A stretch of DNA of 64,000 bases from DATFNI01 sp963712305 (GTDB taxonomy: Bacteria; Bacteroidota; Rhodothermia; Balneolales; DATFMH01). The DNA is taken from assembly GCA_963712305.1 (NCBI GenBank), contig CAVQHI010000001.1:2356001-2420000 (forward strand). The letters run 5' to 3'. Made by a program: the position numbers and the translations under genes. Positions 33,591 to 43,805 of the stretch are shown in pieces. Position 1 is the stretch's first letter. Every line of letters begins with the position of its first letter. The notes under the pieces were generated by a model. That model saw only the letters and a program-made list of their open reading frames with translations, did no database searches and had not been told where the DNA came from.

Positions 33591-36102
33591 TTAATCAGCA
33601 GCATCTTACGAGTTTTCACAAATGATTCTTTATCAGACTGTACAAACAGCCGGTAAAGATAGGTCCCGCTAGAATATGGGCCGTTGCATTCCACTGATAA
33701 TGATATGATCCGGCGGGTTGATCAGAGTTGACCAACTGCGCCACCCTCTGGCCTAAGATGTTATAAATTTCAAGCGTAACTTTGATCTGTTTTTCAGACT
33801 GTAGCTAATATTGGTAGTCGGATTAAACGGATTAGGATAATTCTGAGACAATTCCGTCTTTTTTGGTCTGGTGCAACCAGTTCATCGACCGCTACTGTTG
33901 TTTTGGGACTAATGTGATACTTAATCGAGTTAACGGATATTTTGCCAGCAGTATTCATCCAGGCCAACTCCTGCCACAGAGATAGTGATATCGGCCTCTT
34001 TCGATGCATCAATATGCAATGGTTCCCAGATTACCAGACGGAAAGCTGTCCGCTTGTGCAACGCCAGACTGTAATACATTTTGATCATAATTGGTATGAA
34101 ATTCGGCATTTCTCCAGACGCTGCCCGTTGTATCAAAAGTAGACATTATTGACAACCCCAGCGGGGAGTGCTATGCGAACAACAAAGGACGAAAATCTTT
34201 GGCCAGTGCTATTATTTAGTTTTAAAACTACCGGATTATCACCGACGCAGTAGTGTCTCCTTTCGATAATTGCAGATCAACGGGATCAGGCGTATTGGCC
34301 GTTGGATTTTCCGAGTCCCTTGCTTTGCAGCCGAATATATATCTAGCTTCAGGACCATAGTTATCGTTGTTATATCCTTCTCAAAATATTTGGCAATCCA
34401 TTCAGATGCCGCATGATAAGCGATGCATCATATGTTGAGATGGTCCCGTCATCAGACAAATCAGAGCCTACAAGTTGATCAACGATAAGTATCTCCATTG
34501 ATAGCTATATTTGACAGAATATCCTTTATATCCGATTGATCTAAGAATCCATCTTCATTATAGTCACCATACAATACATCATTGGCTCCGACCAGCAATC
34601 GAGCTGTAGCCGTTGATGATGATGAGATGTTTGCGGTAATTACGCCGAGATCAGAAAGATCTTCCCAATCTCCATGGAGTTTGAATATGAATCTGGTCAT
34701 CAGTAGAATGCGTTGTTTGTATGATCTCTTTCGTTGATCCATCCTTAAATGTACCCACCAACCCTACGTCCATTTGTTCGGAGGCAGAGTATAAACTCAC
34801 CAAAACAGGACCTGTCCCTGAACCAGGGATGATCTCCTGATAGTTAGCAGAAAGACGATTAGAAAACAACCTCAGACTAAACCCTTCCGGCGGATGATCA
34901 TATTCATGTATTACCCTGGCTGTTGGATAATTTGCACGCTCTTCGAACCCATAATTATTGGGCGAACGGCTGCCCGATGCATAATGCCACAACTCTGATT
35001 CAATGAAAGTCTCGGGAAATGTCGTCTGGTAATCATTTTTCAGCACATACGTCATGCTAGTGATATAGCTTTCATTAGTCTTCGAAATATAGGCCCAAAC
35101 TTTTCGCCAAAAATCGATGCCAAATTTTTGCGTGTAATAGATGGCCCATGTTACTTGATTATAGCTTCCCGGATAAATGGAGTATTGTGGATTATTAAAT
35201 ATAGAACTTGGACTCTTCAGATAATTATAGTAGTCATTAACTGTATCAAATACTGCTTCCTCCATCATAACAGCGTCCATCTCCAGCCAACGTGCACTTT
35301 CTCCTGACCAACCATCATCTATGTATTGGATTGCATGCTTGAATTCATGTGCTATCGTGACTTTAAGATCTCCTTTTACCTTCCCATCCGGATCAGTATT
35401 TCCGGGGAAACCACTAAGTGAAAAGTCACAATGAACTTTTATCTCCGGATTTCCCTGACTGTTGATATATGTATATCCGTATGTTGGACTGTTATCATTA
35501 CCGATCCGCGCAAATTTTATAACAAATGGAGTTGAAGCAGATATAGGATTGCTGAAACCCATCTGTTTGACTTCGACATCTAAGACTGAATCAGCATATT
35601 GACCTGCCCATTCTACGTAATCTGGCACCCCGTTACTGTTGGCATCTTCAGTTGGTACCGCATCCGGATTACTCGCATCTGTTGTATATAACAAAGTGAA
35701 TTTGCCGGAGGGTGAACTATATGACTGGTCATCGTTAGAACCCGCATCGGATAGATAACCATTAATGATATTTTGCGTATTTTTAGAAAGTGAGTTGCGG
35801 GTCAGCTGGTAATCAACAACGGTTGGAGTAAAACATTTAACCGGTTCAGACTGCGCTCCTTCAAGGTGCATATATCGATCAGGCAATTTTGAAGGATCGA
35901 ACACACTGTAAAATTGATATAATAATGCATCATCCCGATTAATCTTGTTATGTTCCAGATCCTGATTGATCTGCCTTGCCAGAGGAGAATATGGTTGTGG
36001 GGCATAATCAGACGGAGTTATCACCTGGGCAGAAAGCATCCCCGGTAGAAGACCAACCACTAGCGCAATGATAATTTTAATATGTAATTTATATAGACTC
36101 AT
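33591..36102 (-). pseudogene. Decayed secreted metalloprotease with dockerin-like and T9SS domains
   Basis: The intact 5' part (34651-36102, 483 codons) has a signal peptide (to about residue 25) and a zinc-protease motif HEFKH in VTIAHEFKHAIQYI, with a downstream Glu-rich EEAV segment. The frame breaks near 34680. The other frame carries LHGDWEDLSDLGVI and a dockerin-like loop GDYNEDGFLDQSD. A further shift near 34490 gives the second loop SDLSDDGTISTYDAS, and later fragments give SQNYPNPFNPTT and KMLLIK ending at 33591. At least four shifts occur in 1.1 kb, so the gene is probably dead. A truncated secreted protease lacking its sorting signal could still be made. Confidence 0.82.
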
Positions 36103-36279
36103 TGTAACTCACCTGCATCCAAACCCAGAAAACGTATGTTTACCCCATTAAAATTGACGTTCTCTGTTGTTCTAAAATCAATGTAACGTTATTTTGACTC
36201 TATATGCAATCTAAGTTCAGTAACGTTAGAGAGTTACAAGATTATAATTTGTTAATATCGCAATTTAAGTTAGGACCCC

Positions 36280-37236
36280 ATGTATAGTACTATCCTGTAT
36301 TATAAATTCTCGCATATTGAAGACCCTCAATCATTTCGGGAAAAGCATATATCAGTTTGTCGGTCATTAGGCATCTTAGGAAGGATTTATATTTCCCATG
36401 AAGGGTTGAATGGAACTGCCGCGGCAAAGGAAGAACAAATCGAAATTTATAAGACAAGGTTACGGCAAGAACCCGGTTTCTCAGATATTACTTTTAAAGA
36501 GGAAAAAACCGAAAGCATACCTTTTGAAAAACTAAAAGTAAAAGTCCGAAAGGAGATTGTATCACTCAAATCAGATATATCATTAGATCCATCCGAAGAA
36601 GGTGACGGCTATCTCGGACCTCATGAATGGCGCAGAATTTTAGAATCAGATGAGGATTACGTTTTGATCGATGTGCGTAATAATTACGAATCAAAAGTCG
36701 GCCACTTTGATGGAGCACTCACACCTGATCTTGATAATTTTTATGATTTTCCAAGATGGATCGATGAAAAAAACATTGATAAAAATAAAAAGGTATTGAT
36801 GTATTGTACTGGTGGCATACGATGCGAAAAATTTTCGATATTGATGCGCAAAAAAGGCTATCACGATGTTCTTCAACTACATGGAGGTATATTACATTAT
36901 AAGCATGAAGAAAAAGGCGCGCATTTTAAAGGAAAGTGTTTCGTATTCGACGATCGCCTGACGGTCCCTGTAAATCCGGATGAAAACGAACCCTTAACAA
37001 AATGTGAGATCACTGGAACGCCTTGCGACACCTATATCAACTGTGCTAATATGAAGTGTAATCGCCTGTTTATTTGCTCAGAAGAGGGCGCCAGACTGAT
37101 GGAAGGTTGCTGCAGCGAAGAATGTAAACAAAGCCCTTATAAACGCCCATTTAACCCGGATAACGTATATGCACCTTTCCGGAAATGGTACAACTATTTC
37201 GGACCGGAGTTCAAAGAAAGGCAGACCGAATCGTGA
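36280..37236 (+). CDS. trhO: tRNA uridine(34) hydroxylase TrhO (UPF0176, rhodanese-like)
   Basis: A 318-residue TrhO/YceA homologue. These enzymes hydroxylate U34 of certain tRNAs using oxygen, giving ho5U. The N-terminal YceA domain includes LGRIYISHEGLNGTAA. The rhodanese domain holds YLGPHEWRRIL, LIDVRNNYESKVGHFDGA and the Cys loop YCTGGIRCEKFS. The C-terminal part has several cysteines (CEITGTPC, CANMKCNRLFIC, CCSEEC) suggestive of metal binding. The GTG of the next gene overlaps its stop. Confidence 0.93.
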   Translation: MYSTILYYKFSHIEDPQSFREKHISVCRSLGILGRIYISHEGLNGTAAAKEEQIEIYKTRLRQEPGFSDITFKEEKTESIPFEKLKVKVRKEIVSLKSDISLDPSEEGDGYLGPHEWRRILESDEDYVLIDVRNNYESKVGHFDGALTPDLDNFYDFPRWIDEKNIDKNKKVLMYCTGGIRCEKFSILMRKKGYHDVLQLHGGILHYKHEEKGAHFKGKCFVFDDRLTVPVNPDENEPLTKCEITGTPCDTYINCANMKCNRLFICSEEGARLMEGCCSEECKQSPYKRPFNPDNVYAPFRKWYNYFGPEFKERQTES

Positions 37237-38162
37237 CCGGTTATTCGACCCCTGTTCATATCGTTGCACCCTATACCAGTCAGCATACTATTCGCATTAC
37301 CGATAAGGAGGCTGATAATGTGTTATTGGAATGGCTGGCCAAACGTTTTCCATATCGCCATCGTGAAATTTGGAAACAACGTATTGAAGTTGGTATGGTA
37401 CGAGTTAACACATCCATCACGAATTTGGATCACGTATTATGTTCTGGTGATCTAATTACAATTTTCAATCCACGCGTTGTTGAACCTGCCGTTCCAGCGA
37501 CAATTAGGATTATAGACGACAAACCTGAGTACCTGGTCATTGACAAACCAGCACCCATGCCTGTTCATCCAGGAGGACGATACAACAAAAACTCACTTAT
37601 TCGCCTTCTCGAGTTGCAGGGATACAATACTTTAAAAATTATTCACCGTCTGGATGCCGTAACCTCTGGACTGGTTCTACTTGCAAAGACAGGCGATTTC
37701 GCCAGAAATGCGACCCGCCTTTTTTCAGAGGGAAGCGTCCACAAGAAATACTTTGCTGTTGTCAAAGGGATACCAGTTGAAGATGAAATTGAAATCAACC
37801 TACCTATAAGGAGAAAAACCGGACATGTGTTTGAATGGCACAATAATCACCAGGAGGGGAAACAGGCCATAAGTCGGTTCAAAGTCCTTGAGAGGCTTAA
37901 CAATCGGTCTATTGTATCGTGTTTTCCAATAACAGGAAGAACCCACCAGCTTCGCCTCCATCTTCAATATTGGGGACACCCTATAGTCGATGACCCTTTA
38001 TACGCACATAAATTTGAAAAGTCGCATCATGCACCGCAACGCCGGGCTATTAGCCTGAGGCACGTTCATCTAAGTATTCCGGAACTGGATATAGATTATC
38101 TTGTAAATCCATATTTTACTATAGATTCTGGGATAACAGAAACTGCGTATGTCTTGACGTAA
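37233..38162 (+). CDS. RluA-family pseudouridine synthase
   Basis: A pseudouridine synthase of the RluA/RluC/RluD family acting on rRNA or tRNA. I chose the GTG at 37233, which overlaps the trhO stop in GTGA, giving 309 residues; the ORF itself opens at 37185. An S4-like start (WLAKRFPYRHREIWKQRIEVGMVRVN) precedes the catalytic domain with the Asp motif HRLDAVTSGLVLLAK and the later TGRTHQLRLHLQYWGHPIVDDPLY. The specific target cannot be told. trhO, this gene and the lipoprotein gene are tightly packed. Confidence 0.91.
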   Translation: MTGYSTPVHIVAPYTSQHTIRITDKEADNVLLEWLAKRFPYRHREIWKQRIEVGMVRVNTSITNLDHVLCSGDLITIFNPRVVEPAVPATIRIIDDKPEYLVIDKPAPMPVHPGGRYNKNSLIRLLELQGYNTLKIIHRLDAVTSGLVLLAKTGDFARNATRLFSEGSVHKKYFAVVKGIPVEDEIEINLPIRRKTGHVFEWHNNHQEGKQAISRFKVLERLNNRSIVSCFPITGRTHQLRLHLQYWGHPIVDDPLYAHKFEKSHHAPQRRAISLRHVHLSIPELDIDYLVNPYFTIDSGITETAYVLT

Positions 38163-38770
38163 TGAAACACTCGTCTAATCATTCTACCAGAATAACCTGG
38201 ATTCTTTTCCTTTCAGTGATCTTCATATCGCAGGCCTGTGGTGTGTTTGAGACAAGAAAAGCTGCCCCCCCCCAGTCAGGGGATGGTTCCACGTTCATCC
38301 AGCCTGATCAATCTGATATTGTGATCAGCAATCTGAAAAACGCTATTAAATCGCTCAATACTCAGAATTATCTTCGCTGTTTCTCCGATAGTGCATTTTC
38401 ATTTACTCCGACCATTTCCGCCCAGCAATCCAACCCCGGAATCTTGGATAACTGGGGAAAATCGCAGGAACAGGTCTATTTCGATAATCTCAGGGCAGCA
38501 GCAGAAAAGCTAACCGGTCATCAACTTCAATTGAGTAACCAACGCAGTGAACTCCAAAAACCTACGGTGGAACAATTTACGGCTGATTATACTTTAACTG
38601 TTGTACATAATAGAACCGGCAGTGGAATACCAACGGTTGCAACTGGAAGGCTCGTGTTTATCATTAAAGCCGATTCATTTGGATTGTGGCACATTACCTC
38701 ATGGACTGATATTAATGAAAACGGTTCATTTACCTGGAGTGATCTTAAAGCCGCCTTCATCAGAGGTTAA
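38162..38770 (+). CDS. Putative lipoprotein of unknown function
   Basis: A 202-residue protein with a lipoprotein signal (lipobox SQAC, Cys about 26). The rest looks NTF2-like: an initial helix (IVISNLKNAIKSLNTQNYLRCFSDSAFSF) then strands ending in FGLWHITSWTDI. Start overlaps the previous stop (TAATG). A stretch of nine or ten C lies at about 38264 in the coding region, a place where frameshifts might arise. No function assigned. Confidence 0.75.
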   Translation: MKHSSNHSTRITWILFLSVIFISQACGVFETRKAAPPQSGDGSTFIQPDQSDIVISNLKNAIKSLNTQNYLRCFSDSAFSFTPTISAQQSNPGILDNWGKSQEQVYFDNLRAAAEKLTGHQLQLSNQRSELQKPTVEQFTADYTLTVVHNRTGSGIPTVATGRLVFIIKADSFGLWHITSWTDINENGSFTWSDLKAAFIRG

Positions 38771-38813
38771 GTCTAATCTAAGCTGAATCGATAATAGTTG
38801 TAAGGAATAACTT

Positions 38814-39599
38814 TTGTTAACGGGTATGAAGAAGAATATTGTTTGTGATCTCGATGGGGTTATTTTACGCGATAATGAACTGGTGCCAGGGGCCGACAGG
38901 TTTGTAGAGGAGGTACTCGAAAATGGTTATAAGCTCCTCTTCCTCACCAATTATTCGTCACAGACACCTCTTGATCTTAAAAGCCGCTTCGACACAGTCG
39001 GCCTCCATGTCAGTGAAGATCTTTTCTACACCTCCGCCATGGCTACTGCGGCCTTTCTGGAAAAACAAGAGGGACGCCGTGCCTACGTCATTGGGGAAGG
39101 AGGATTAACCCACGAATTGTATAACATCGGTTTTATGATCACCGATACCAATCCGGATTACGTCATTGTGGGTGAAACACAATCGTACAACATGGAGATG
39201 ATCCAGAAGGCCTCCCATCTGATTAATCAGGGTGCACGGTTTATCGCCACCAACCCCGATGTTGCCGGTCCGAAAGGAAAACCATCATGTGGCGCCCTGT
39301 GTGCACCTATTCAGAAAATAACGGGTCGTGAACCGTTCTTCATCGGCAAACCCAATGCCTGGATGATGAGGGCCGCACTGAATTACATGAAGGCACACTC
39401 CGATGAGACCGTGATCATCGGGGATAACATGAGCACAGATATTCTTGCAGGAATTCAGGCAGGTATGGACACAATCCTCGTTTTATCTGGTTTCAGCCAA
39501 CGTGAAGATCTTATGCAATATCCATATCAACCGTCACATATTTATGATACCGTTGCCGACATTCACATTCCCAAAGAAGCCGAATATCACAAAGGTTGA
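38814..39599 (+). CDS. HAD-IIA family phosphatase (NagD-like)
   Basis: A 261-residue cytoplasmic HAD hydrolase of subfamily IIA. Motif I CDLDGVILRDN, motif II LFLTNYSSQT, the C2 cap (ATNPDVAGP ... PFFIGKPNAWMM) and motif IV VIIGDNMSTDILAGIQAGMDTILVLSG are present. NagD-type enzymes dephosphorylate UMP, GMP or sugar phosphates. A TTG start at 38814 has AAGGA 7 nt upstream; ATG 38826 is the alternative start (four residues shorter). Confidence 0.9.
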   Translation: MLTGMKKNIVCDLDGVILRDNELVPGADRFVEEVLENGYKLLFLTNYSSQTPLDLKSRFDTVGLHVSEDLFYTSAMATAAFLEKQEGRRAYVIGEGGLTHELYNIGFMITDTNPDYVIVGETQSYNMEMIQKASHLINQGARFIATNPDVAGPKGKPSCGALCAPIQKITGREPFFIGKPNAWMMRAALNYMKAHSDETVIIGDNMSTDILAGIQAGMDTILVLSGFSQREDLMQYPYQPSHIYDTVADIHIPKEAEYHKG

Positions 39600-39625
39600 A
39601 CAAACATTACCAACAGCCAGGTAAT

Positions 39626-40171
39626 CTAATCGGCTTTATAAAAAGGATTTATTTCATACTTGTCTTTCATCTGATAGGCCCTGCTGTATCGGACATAATT
39701 TTGAGAATGCTCCAGAATCGTCATTAACTCTTCATCTGTCAGTTTCCGTACCGGTTTTGCAGGTGTCCCCATGCATAAATATCCCGAAGGCATTACCTTG
39801 CCCGGCGCTACCAAACTGCCTGCTGCAATGATACAATCCGGCTCAATAATAGCCTTGTCCAAAATAACGGCTTGTATTCCAATCAGTACACGATCATGTA
39901 TTGTACATCCATGAATGGTCACACTATGACCAATCGTCACATCATCTCCGATGATCGTTGGTCCGGTATCGTGCATCACATGAATACACGTGTTGTCCTG
40001 CACATTGCTTCGTGCACCGACTGTAATTTTATTTACATCGCCTCTGATTGTCGTGTTGAACCAAACACTTGCCTCCTTACCCAACGTCACATTTCCGATC
40101 AGATCTGCACTTGGAGCAATAAAGTTTGATTCATCAAATTGTGGTGAGTGGTTTAGAAATTCGTAAATCAT
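39626..40171 (-). CDS. Gamma-carbonic anhydrase family protein
   Basis: A 181-residue left-handed beta-helix trimer-type protein of the YrdA/CaiE/PaaY group. Hexapeptide repeats run from about residue 20 to 150. The zinc-ligand histidines are in CIHVMHD and TIGHSVTIHGC, as in gamma-carbonic anhydrases. The active-site Glu/Gln of Cam-type enzymes is not evident, so catalysis is uncertain. Alone, convergent with the HAD gene. Confidence 0.88.
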   Translation of the reverse strand: MIYEFLNHSPQFDESNFIAPSADLIGNVTLGKEASVWFNTTIRGDVNKITVGARSNVQDNTCIHVMHDTGPTIIGDDVTIGHSVTIHGCTIHDRVLIGIQAVILDKAIIEPDCIIAAGSLVAPGKVMPSGYLCMGTPAKPVRKLTDEELMTILEHSQNYVRYSRAYQMKDKYEINPFYKAD

Positions 40172-40413
40172 AGTTGCTTGATAAGCGAGTGATTAATACC
40201 CTTAAATATATGCGAACACTGTTTCGTAATGCGGGTTAAGGTATGAAAAAGATGAGCTTCTATCACTTTCCGGGATAGATACGTTAAACGATTATATTTC
40301 GTTATAAATACGATATATCGGGCCCTAAGTGATTAATATTATAATTACTCTGAATTCTAAGACCGGGAAACAGGTTAATAAAAAGGTGTCTTTTAAAAAC
40401 AGATAAAGCAGAC

Positions 40414-41319
40414 ATGATTTCCAAAGAAGAATTTCTACACAAAGATCGAATTATAAAAGGCATTACAGACGACGGCGATTTCAAAATATCAGTAGTAAAA
40501 ACGACCGGGGTCGTTAAAGAAGCACAAAGAAGGCATAACTTGTCATTGCTTAACACGGTTATCCTCGGACGGGCTTTGACCGGTGTGATGCTGATGGCAT
40601 CTGAACTTAAAGGTGAGGAAAGAATCCAGTTGCGCATTGAAGGCAACGGCCCCATCGAAATGCTAGTTGCTGAAGCCAACAGTGTTGGTGAAATCCGTGG
40701 TTATGTGGCAAATCCGGATGCCGACCTAGATTACACCGGCAATAATATCAATCTTGGTGATGGCCTTGGCGTTGGAGTGCTTACGTTTTCTAAAATACTC
40801 TACAATGAAGCCAAACCCCTAACCGGAATTGTAGCCCTGCAATCCGGAAATATCAGTGATGACCTGGCCCACTATCTTCTGCAATCAGAACAGGTACGCT
40901 CTGGCGTGGTTCTCGATGTACAGATCGACAAAGATGGGAATGTTCAGGATGCGGGTGGCATCTTGATCCAGGCCATGCCCTCTACCGGTGAAAAACGGCG
41001 TGTCAAGATTGAGGATCATCTCAAGACATTGGCTCCTGTCGGTAAGCTATTGTCCACAGGCGAGTATATAGATGATTTAATGAAACGTGCAGTTGCACCG
41101 TACGAGGTCAAGGAATTATCTCGCTATCCGGTACATTTCTTCTGCCGCTGCAACAAGGATCGTTTTATAGACGCCATTTCCAGTCTTGGATATGACGATC
41201 TCAAAGCCATATCGGGTGAAGAACAGGAACTTGTTTGTCATTATTGCAATGAGCACTATCATATTACCGAATCGGAAATCGCCGAAATAATCCGCGATAT
41301 GAAGATTAAGATGAACTGA
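40414..41319 (+). CDS. hslO: Redox-regulated chaperone Hsp33
   Basis: A 301-residue Hsp33, a holdase switched on by oxidation. The zinc site is CRC (FFCRCNKD) and CHYC (LVCHYCNEHY) near residues 246 and 279, the standard four-cysteine switch. N-terminal features include TTGVVKEAQRRHNLSLLNTVILGRALTG and QIDKDGNVQDAGGILIQAMP. An AhpD-like gene and NDH-2 follow, loosely a redox-themed group. Confidence 0.95.
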   Translation: MISKEEFLHKDRIIKGITDDGDFKISVVKTTGVVKEAQRRHNLSLLNTVILGRALTGVMLMASELKGEERIQLRIEGNGPIEMLVAEANSVGEIRGYVANPDADLDYTGNNINLGDGLGVGVLTFSKILYNEAKPLTGIVALQSGNISDDLAHYLLQSEQVRSGVVLDVQIDKDGNVQDAGGILIQAMPSTGEKRRVKIEDHLKTLAPVGKLLSTGEYIDDLMKRAVAPYEVKELSRYPVHFFCRCNKDRFIDAISSLGYDDLKAISGEEQELVCHYCNEHYHITESEIAEIIRDMKIKMN

Positions 41320-41477
41320 TCCAGTTTACATATAATTCTGATTCTGGCGATCTCATAGCTACCTGATCGGGCACAACCCGACGCCGAAGTTATTATCCTT
41401 CCGTGGTCACATTTTATTCGACTGCTTCGTCTTTATGTTACAAAGCATAAATAAACACCAATTAAGCAAGTCGAAAA

Positions 41478-41936
41478 ATGACAGAAAGAGTTAATTATTA
41501 CGAAGTTGACCCGAAGGCTATCCGCCCCATGAGACAATTAGAAGCTTACACCTCGTCATCCGGCCTGGAACCATCTCTCCTTGAGCTTATCAAATTGCGG
41601 GCATCCCAGATTAATGGTTGCGCCTACTGCATCGATATGCATACTAAGGATGCGCGAGCAAATGGAGAGACTGAGCAACGGCTCTATGCCATAAGTGCAT
41701 GGCGCGAAACATCATTTTATACAGATCGGGAACGAGCCGCTTTGGCATGGACCGAAGCTGTGACACTTATATCACAGCATCATGTTTCCGACTCATTGTA
41801 TGATGATACTCTCAAATTTTTTAATGAACAGGAACTTGTTGCTCTTACTATGGCTGTCATTGCTATCAACGGCTGGAATCGCCTGGCGATAAGTTTTCAA
41901 ACGGAACCGGGAACATACAAACCGGCAAAGCGTTAG
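41478..41936 (+). CDS. AhpD-like carboxymuconolactone decarboxylase family protein
   Basis: A 152-residue all-alpha protein of the CMD/AhpD family, with the peroxidase-type CxxC in INGCAYCIDMHTKDAR and a downstream His. RAALAWTEAVTLIS and FNEQELVALTMAVIAINGWNRLAISF are family landmarks. Likely an alkyl-hydroperoxidase-like thiol oxidoreductase. Its place after hslO suggests oxidative stress response, by context only. Confidence 0.88.
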   Translation: MTERVNYYEVDPKAIRPMRQLEAYTSSSGLEPSLLELIKLRASQINGCAYCIDMHTKDARANGETEQRLYAISAWRETSFYTDRERAALAWTEAVTLISQHHVSDSLYDDTLKFFNEQELVALTMAVIAINGWNRLAISFQTEPGTYKPAKR

Positions 41937-42031
41937 GAATGACAGAGTAAAAAAATTAATCACGTTGCTGAATCAGGAAATAAGTAATTTTCTGGTTGCA
42001 GTTGACCGTATGAAAAGCAGATAAATATTTT

Positions 42032-43297
42032 ATGGAGATACCACATGTTGTTATTGTAGGAGGAGGTTTTGGGGGGTTACTTTGTGCACGATCTCTTAGC
42101 GGAAAAAAAGTGCGTGTGACTATTGTAGATAAGACAAACCATCACTTATTCCAACCATTGCTCTACCAGGTCGCAACTGCGGCCCTTTCCCCTGGTGATA
42201 TTGCTATGCCGATCCGCGCTGTGTTCAGCAAAAATCAGAATGTAGAAGTATACCTCGGTGATGTAACCAATGTCAACCAGGGGAAAAAAGCTGTAACATG
42301 CAGTAATGGACAACAGTTTGTTTACGACTACCTGGTTATGGCACCGGGGTCTCAATACAATTACTTCGGGAACGACCGGTGGGAGGATAATGCTCCATCG
42401 CTGAAATCTCTGGGTGATGCACTTCGTATACGCGAGCGTATCCTCTACTCGCTGGAAAAGGCCGAAGAACTCGACAACATTGAAGAGCAAACGCCTTATT
42501 TAACGTATGTCGTAATCGGTGGCGGACCAACCGGTGTCGAAACAGCAGGGGCCATATCTGAAATTGTTAAACGAAACATGATTCGTGACTACCGGCACAT
42601 TGATCCTAAAAACACACGTGTACTTTTGATTGAAGCCGGTTCCCGTCTTTTGTCTGCTTTTTCCGAAAAATTATCTGACAGAGCCAGGGCTGATTTGGAG
42701 AAAATGGGAGTACAGGTCCTTCTCAACACTCCTGTCACCGACATAAAGAAACACGAAGTCACGGCTGGTGATCAGGTATACAACACTCCGAACATTATCT
42801 GGGCGGCCGGAGTTAAAGCTTCACCGTTGCTAAACACACTTAATGCAGAAAATGATAAATCCGGCAGAATTAGGGTATCATCCGAACTGAGGCTCCCCGA
42901 TGATCCTCATGTTTTCGTGATTGGTGATGCGGCATCATATACCGATCCAAAATCCAAACAGGTCTTACCGGCGCTCGCTCCTGTTGCCATGCAACAGGGA
43001 CGTTATGTCGCGAAGATAATCCGTTCTGGTAAAGAGGCCGGCAAAAACAAACCGTTTGTTTACACTGATAAAGGCATCTTGGCAACGATCGGCCGGGCAA
43101 AGGCTATCGCTGAGATCAAATCGCTTAAACTTTCAGGATTTATCGCCTGGTTTACCTGGGCCTTTGTTCACATCTTTTTCCTGATTGGATTCCGTAACAG
43201 GTTTCGTGTGATGGCTGAATGGATCTGGTACTACCTGAGCTTCCGCCGAGGCGTTCGATTAATTACGGAGCGTGATCTTGATGATTTGAAGGGATAA
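42032..43297 (+). CDS. ndh: Type II NADH:quinone oxidoreductase
   Basis: A 421-residue NDH-2, the single-subunit non-proton-pumping NADH dehydrogenase at the inner membrane. The FAD site VIVGGGFGGLLCARSL is at the N-terminus. The NAD site VVIGGGPTGVETAGAI is near residue 165, and VFVIGDAASY supplies the second FAD contact. The C-terminal part has a hydrophobic helix (GFIAWFTWAFVHIFFLIGF) that seats it on the membrane. Length and layout are typical. Confidence 0.93.
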   Translation: MEIPHVVIVGGGFGGLLCARSLSGKKVRVTIVDKTNHHLFQPLLYQVATAALSPGDIAMPIRAVFSKNQNVEVYLGDVTNVNQGKKAVTCSNGQQFVYDYLVMAPGSQYNYFGNDRWEDNAPSLKSLGDALRIRERILYSLEKAEELDNIEEQTPYLTYVVIGGGPTGVETAGAISEIVKRNMIRDYRHIDPKNTRVLLIEAGSRLLSAFSEKLSDRARADLEKMGVQVLLNTPVTDIKKHEVTAGDQVYNTPNIIWAAGVKASPLLNTLNAENDKSGRIRVSSELRLPDDPHVFVIGDAASYTDPKSKQVLPALAPVAMQQGRYVAKIIRSGKEAGKNKPFVYTDKGILATIGRAKAIAEIKSLKLSGFIAWFTWAFVHIFFLIGFRNRFRVMAEWIWYYLSFRRGVRLITERDLDDLKG

Positions 43298-43362
43298 GTC
43301 TCTTTAACCGGAGAGGTCACGGAGGAAACACACAAAAATATCGTGAGACGAAATACTCGTAA

Positions 43363-43731
43363 TCAAGTACTAAACGAACTGCCACACCCGCAGGTAGAAG
43401 AAGCGTTGGGATTCTCGAAAGTGAATCCACGATTATCCAGCCCTACGCTAAAATCAATGATTGTTCCTTCCAGGTAAAGACGATGCCGGCGATCAAGGAT
43501 AAATGAAACACCTTTTACCACGTACTCTTCGTCATATTCTTTTTTCTCATCCACGTCGAGAACGTAGCTCATGCCCGAGCAACCGCCGCCCTTAACTCCA
43601 ATTCGCAGATATTTTCCGGAATCAATCTGTTCATTCAGAATTTTCTTCAGTTGTCCGGCCGCAGGATCTGTGATCTCAACCGGATCTGTGTCTGTGTTGG
43701 CAAAGAAAAAATCTTGTGCTTGTTCTGCCAT
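43363..43731 (-). CDS. Iron-sulfur assembly A-type carrier protein
   Basis: A 122-residue HesB/IscA/ErpA/SufA-type protein that carries or inserts Fe-S clusters. The three ligand cysteines are in GGGCSGMSYVLD and the C-terminal STCGCGSSF. Nothing in the sequence separates ErpA, IscA and SufA. No suf or isc genes adjoin it. LipA, PSAT-type and other Fe-S enzymes in the window (LipA, HemW) would be possible clients. Confidence 0.9.
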   Translation of the reverse strand: MAEQAQDFFFANTDTDPVEITDPAAGQLKKILNEQIDSGKYLRIGVKGGGCSGMSYVLDVDEKKEYDEEYVVKGVSFILDRRHRLYLEGTIIDFSVGLDNRGFTFENPNASSTCGCGSSFST

Positions 43732-43805
43732 GGAATTTAATGTTTGTTGATTTCTCTAGTCAGCTTGCAGAGTAGAAACGAATTCAGGCGACTGATCGTG
43801 CCTGT

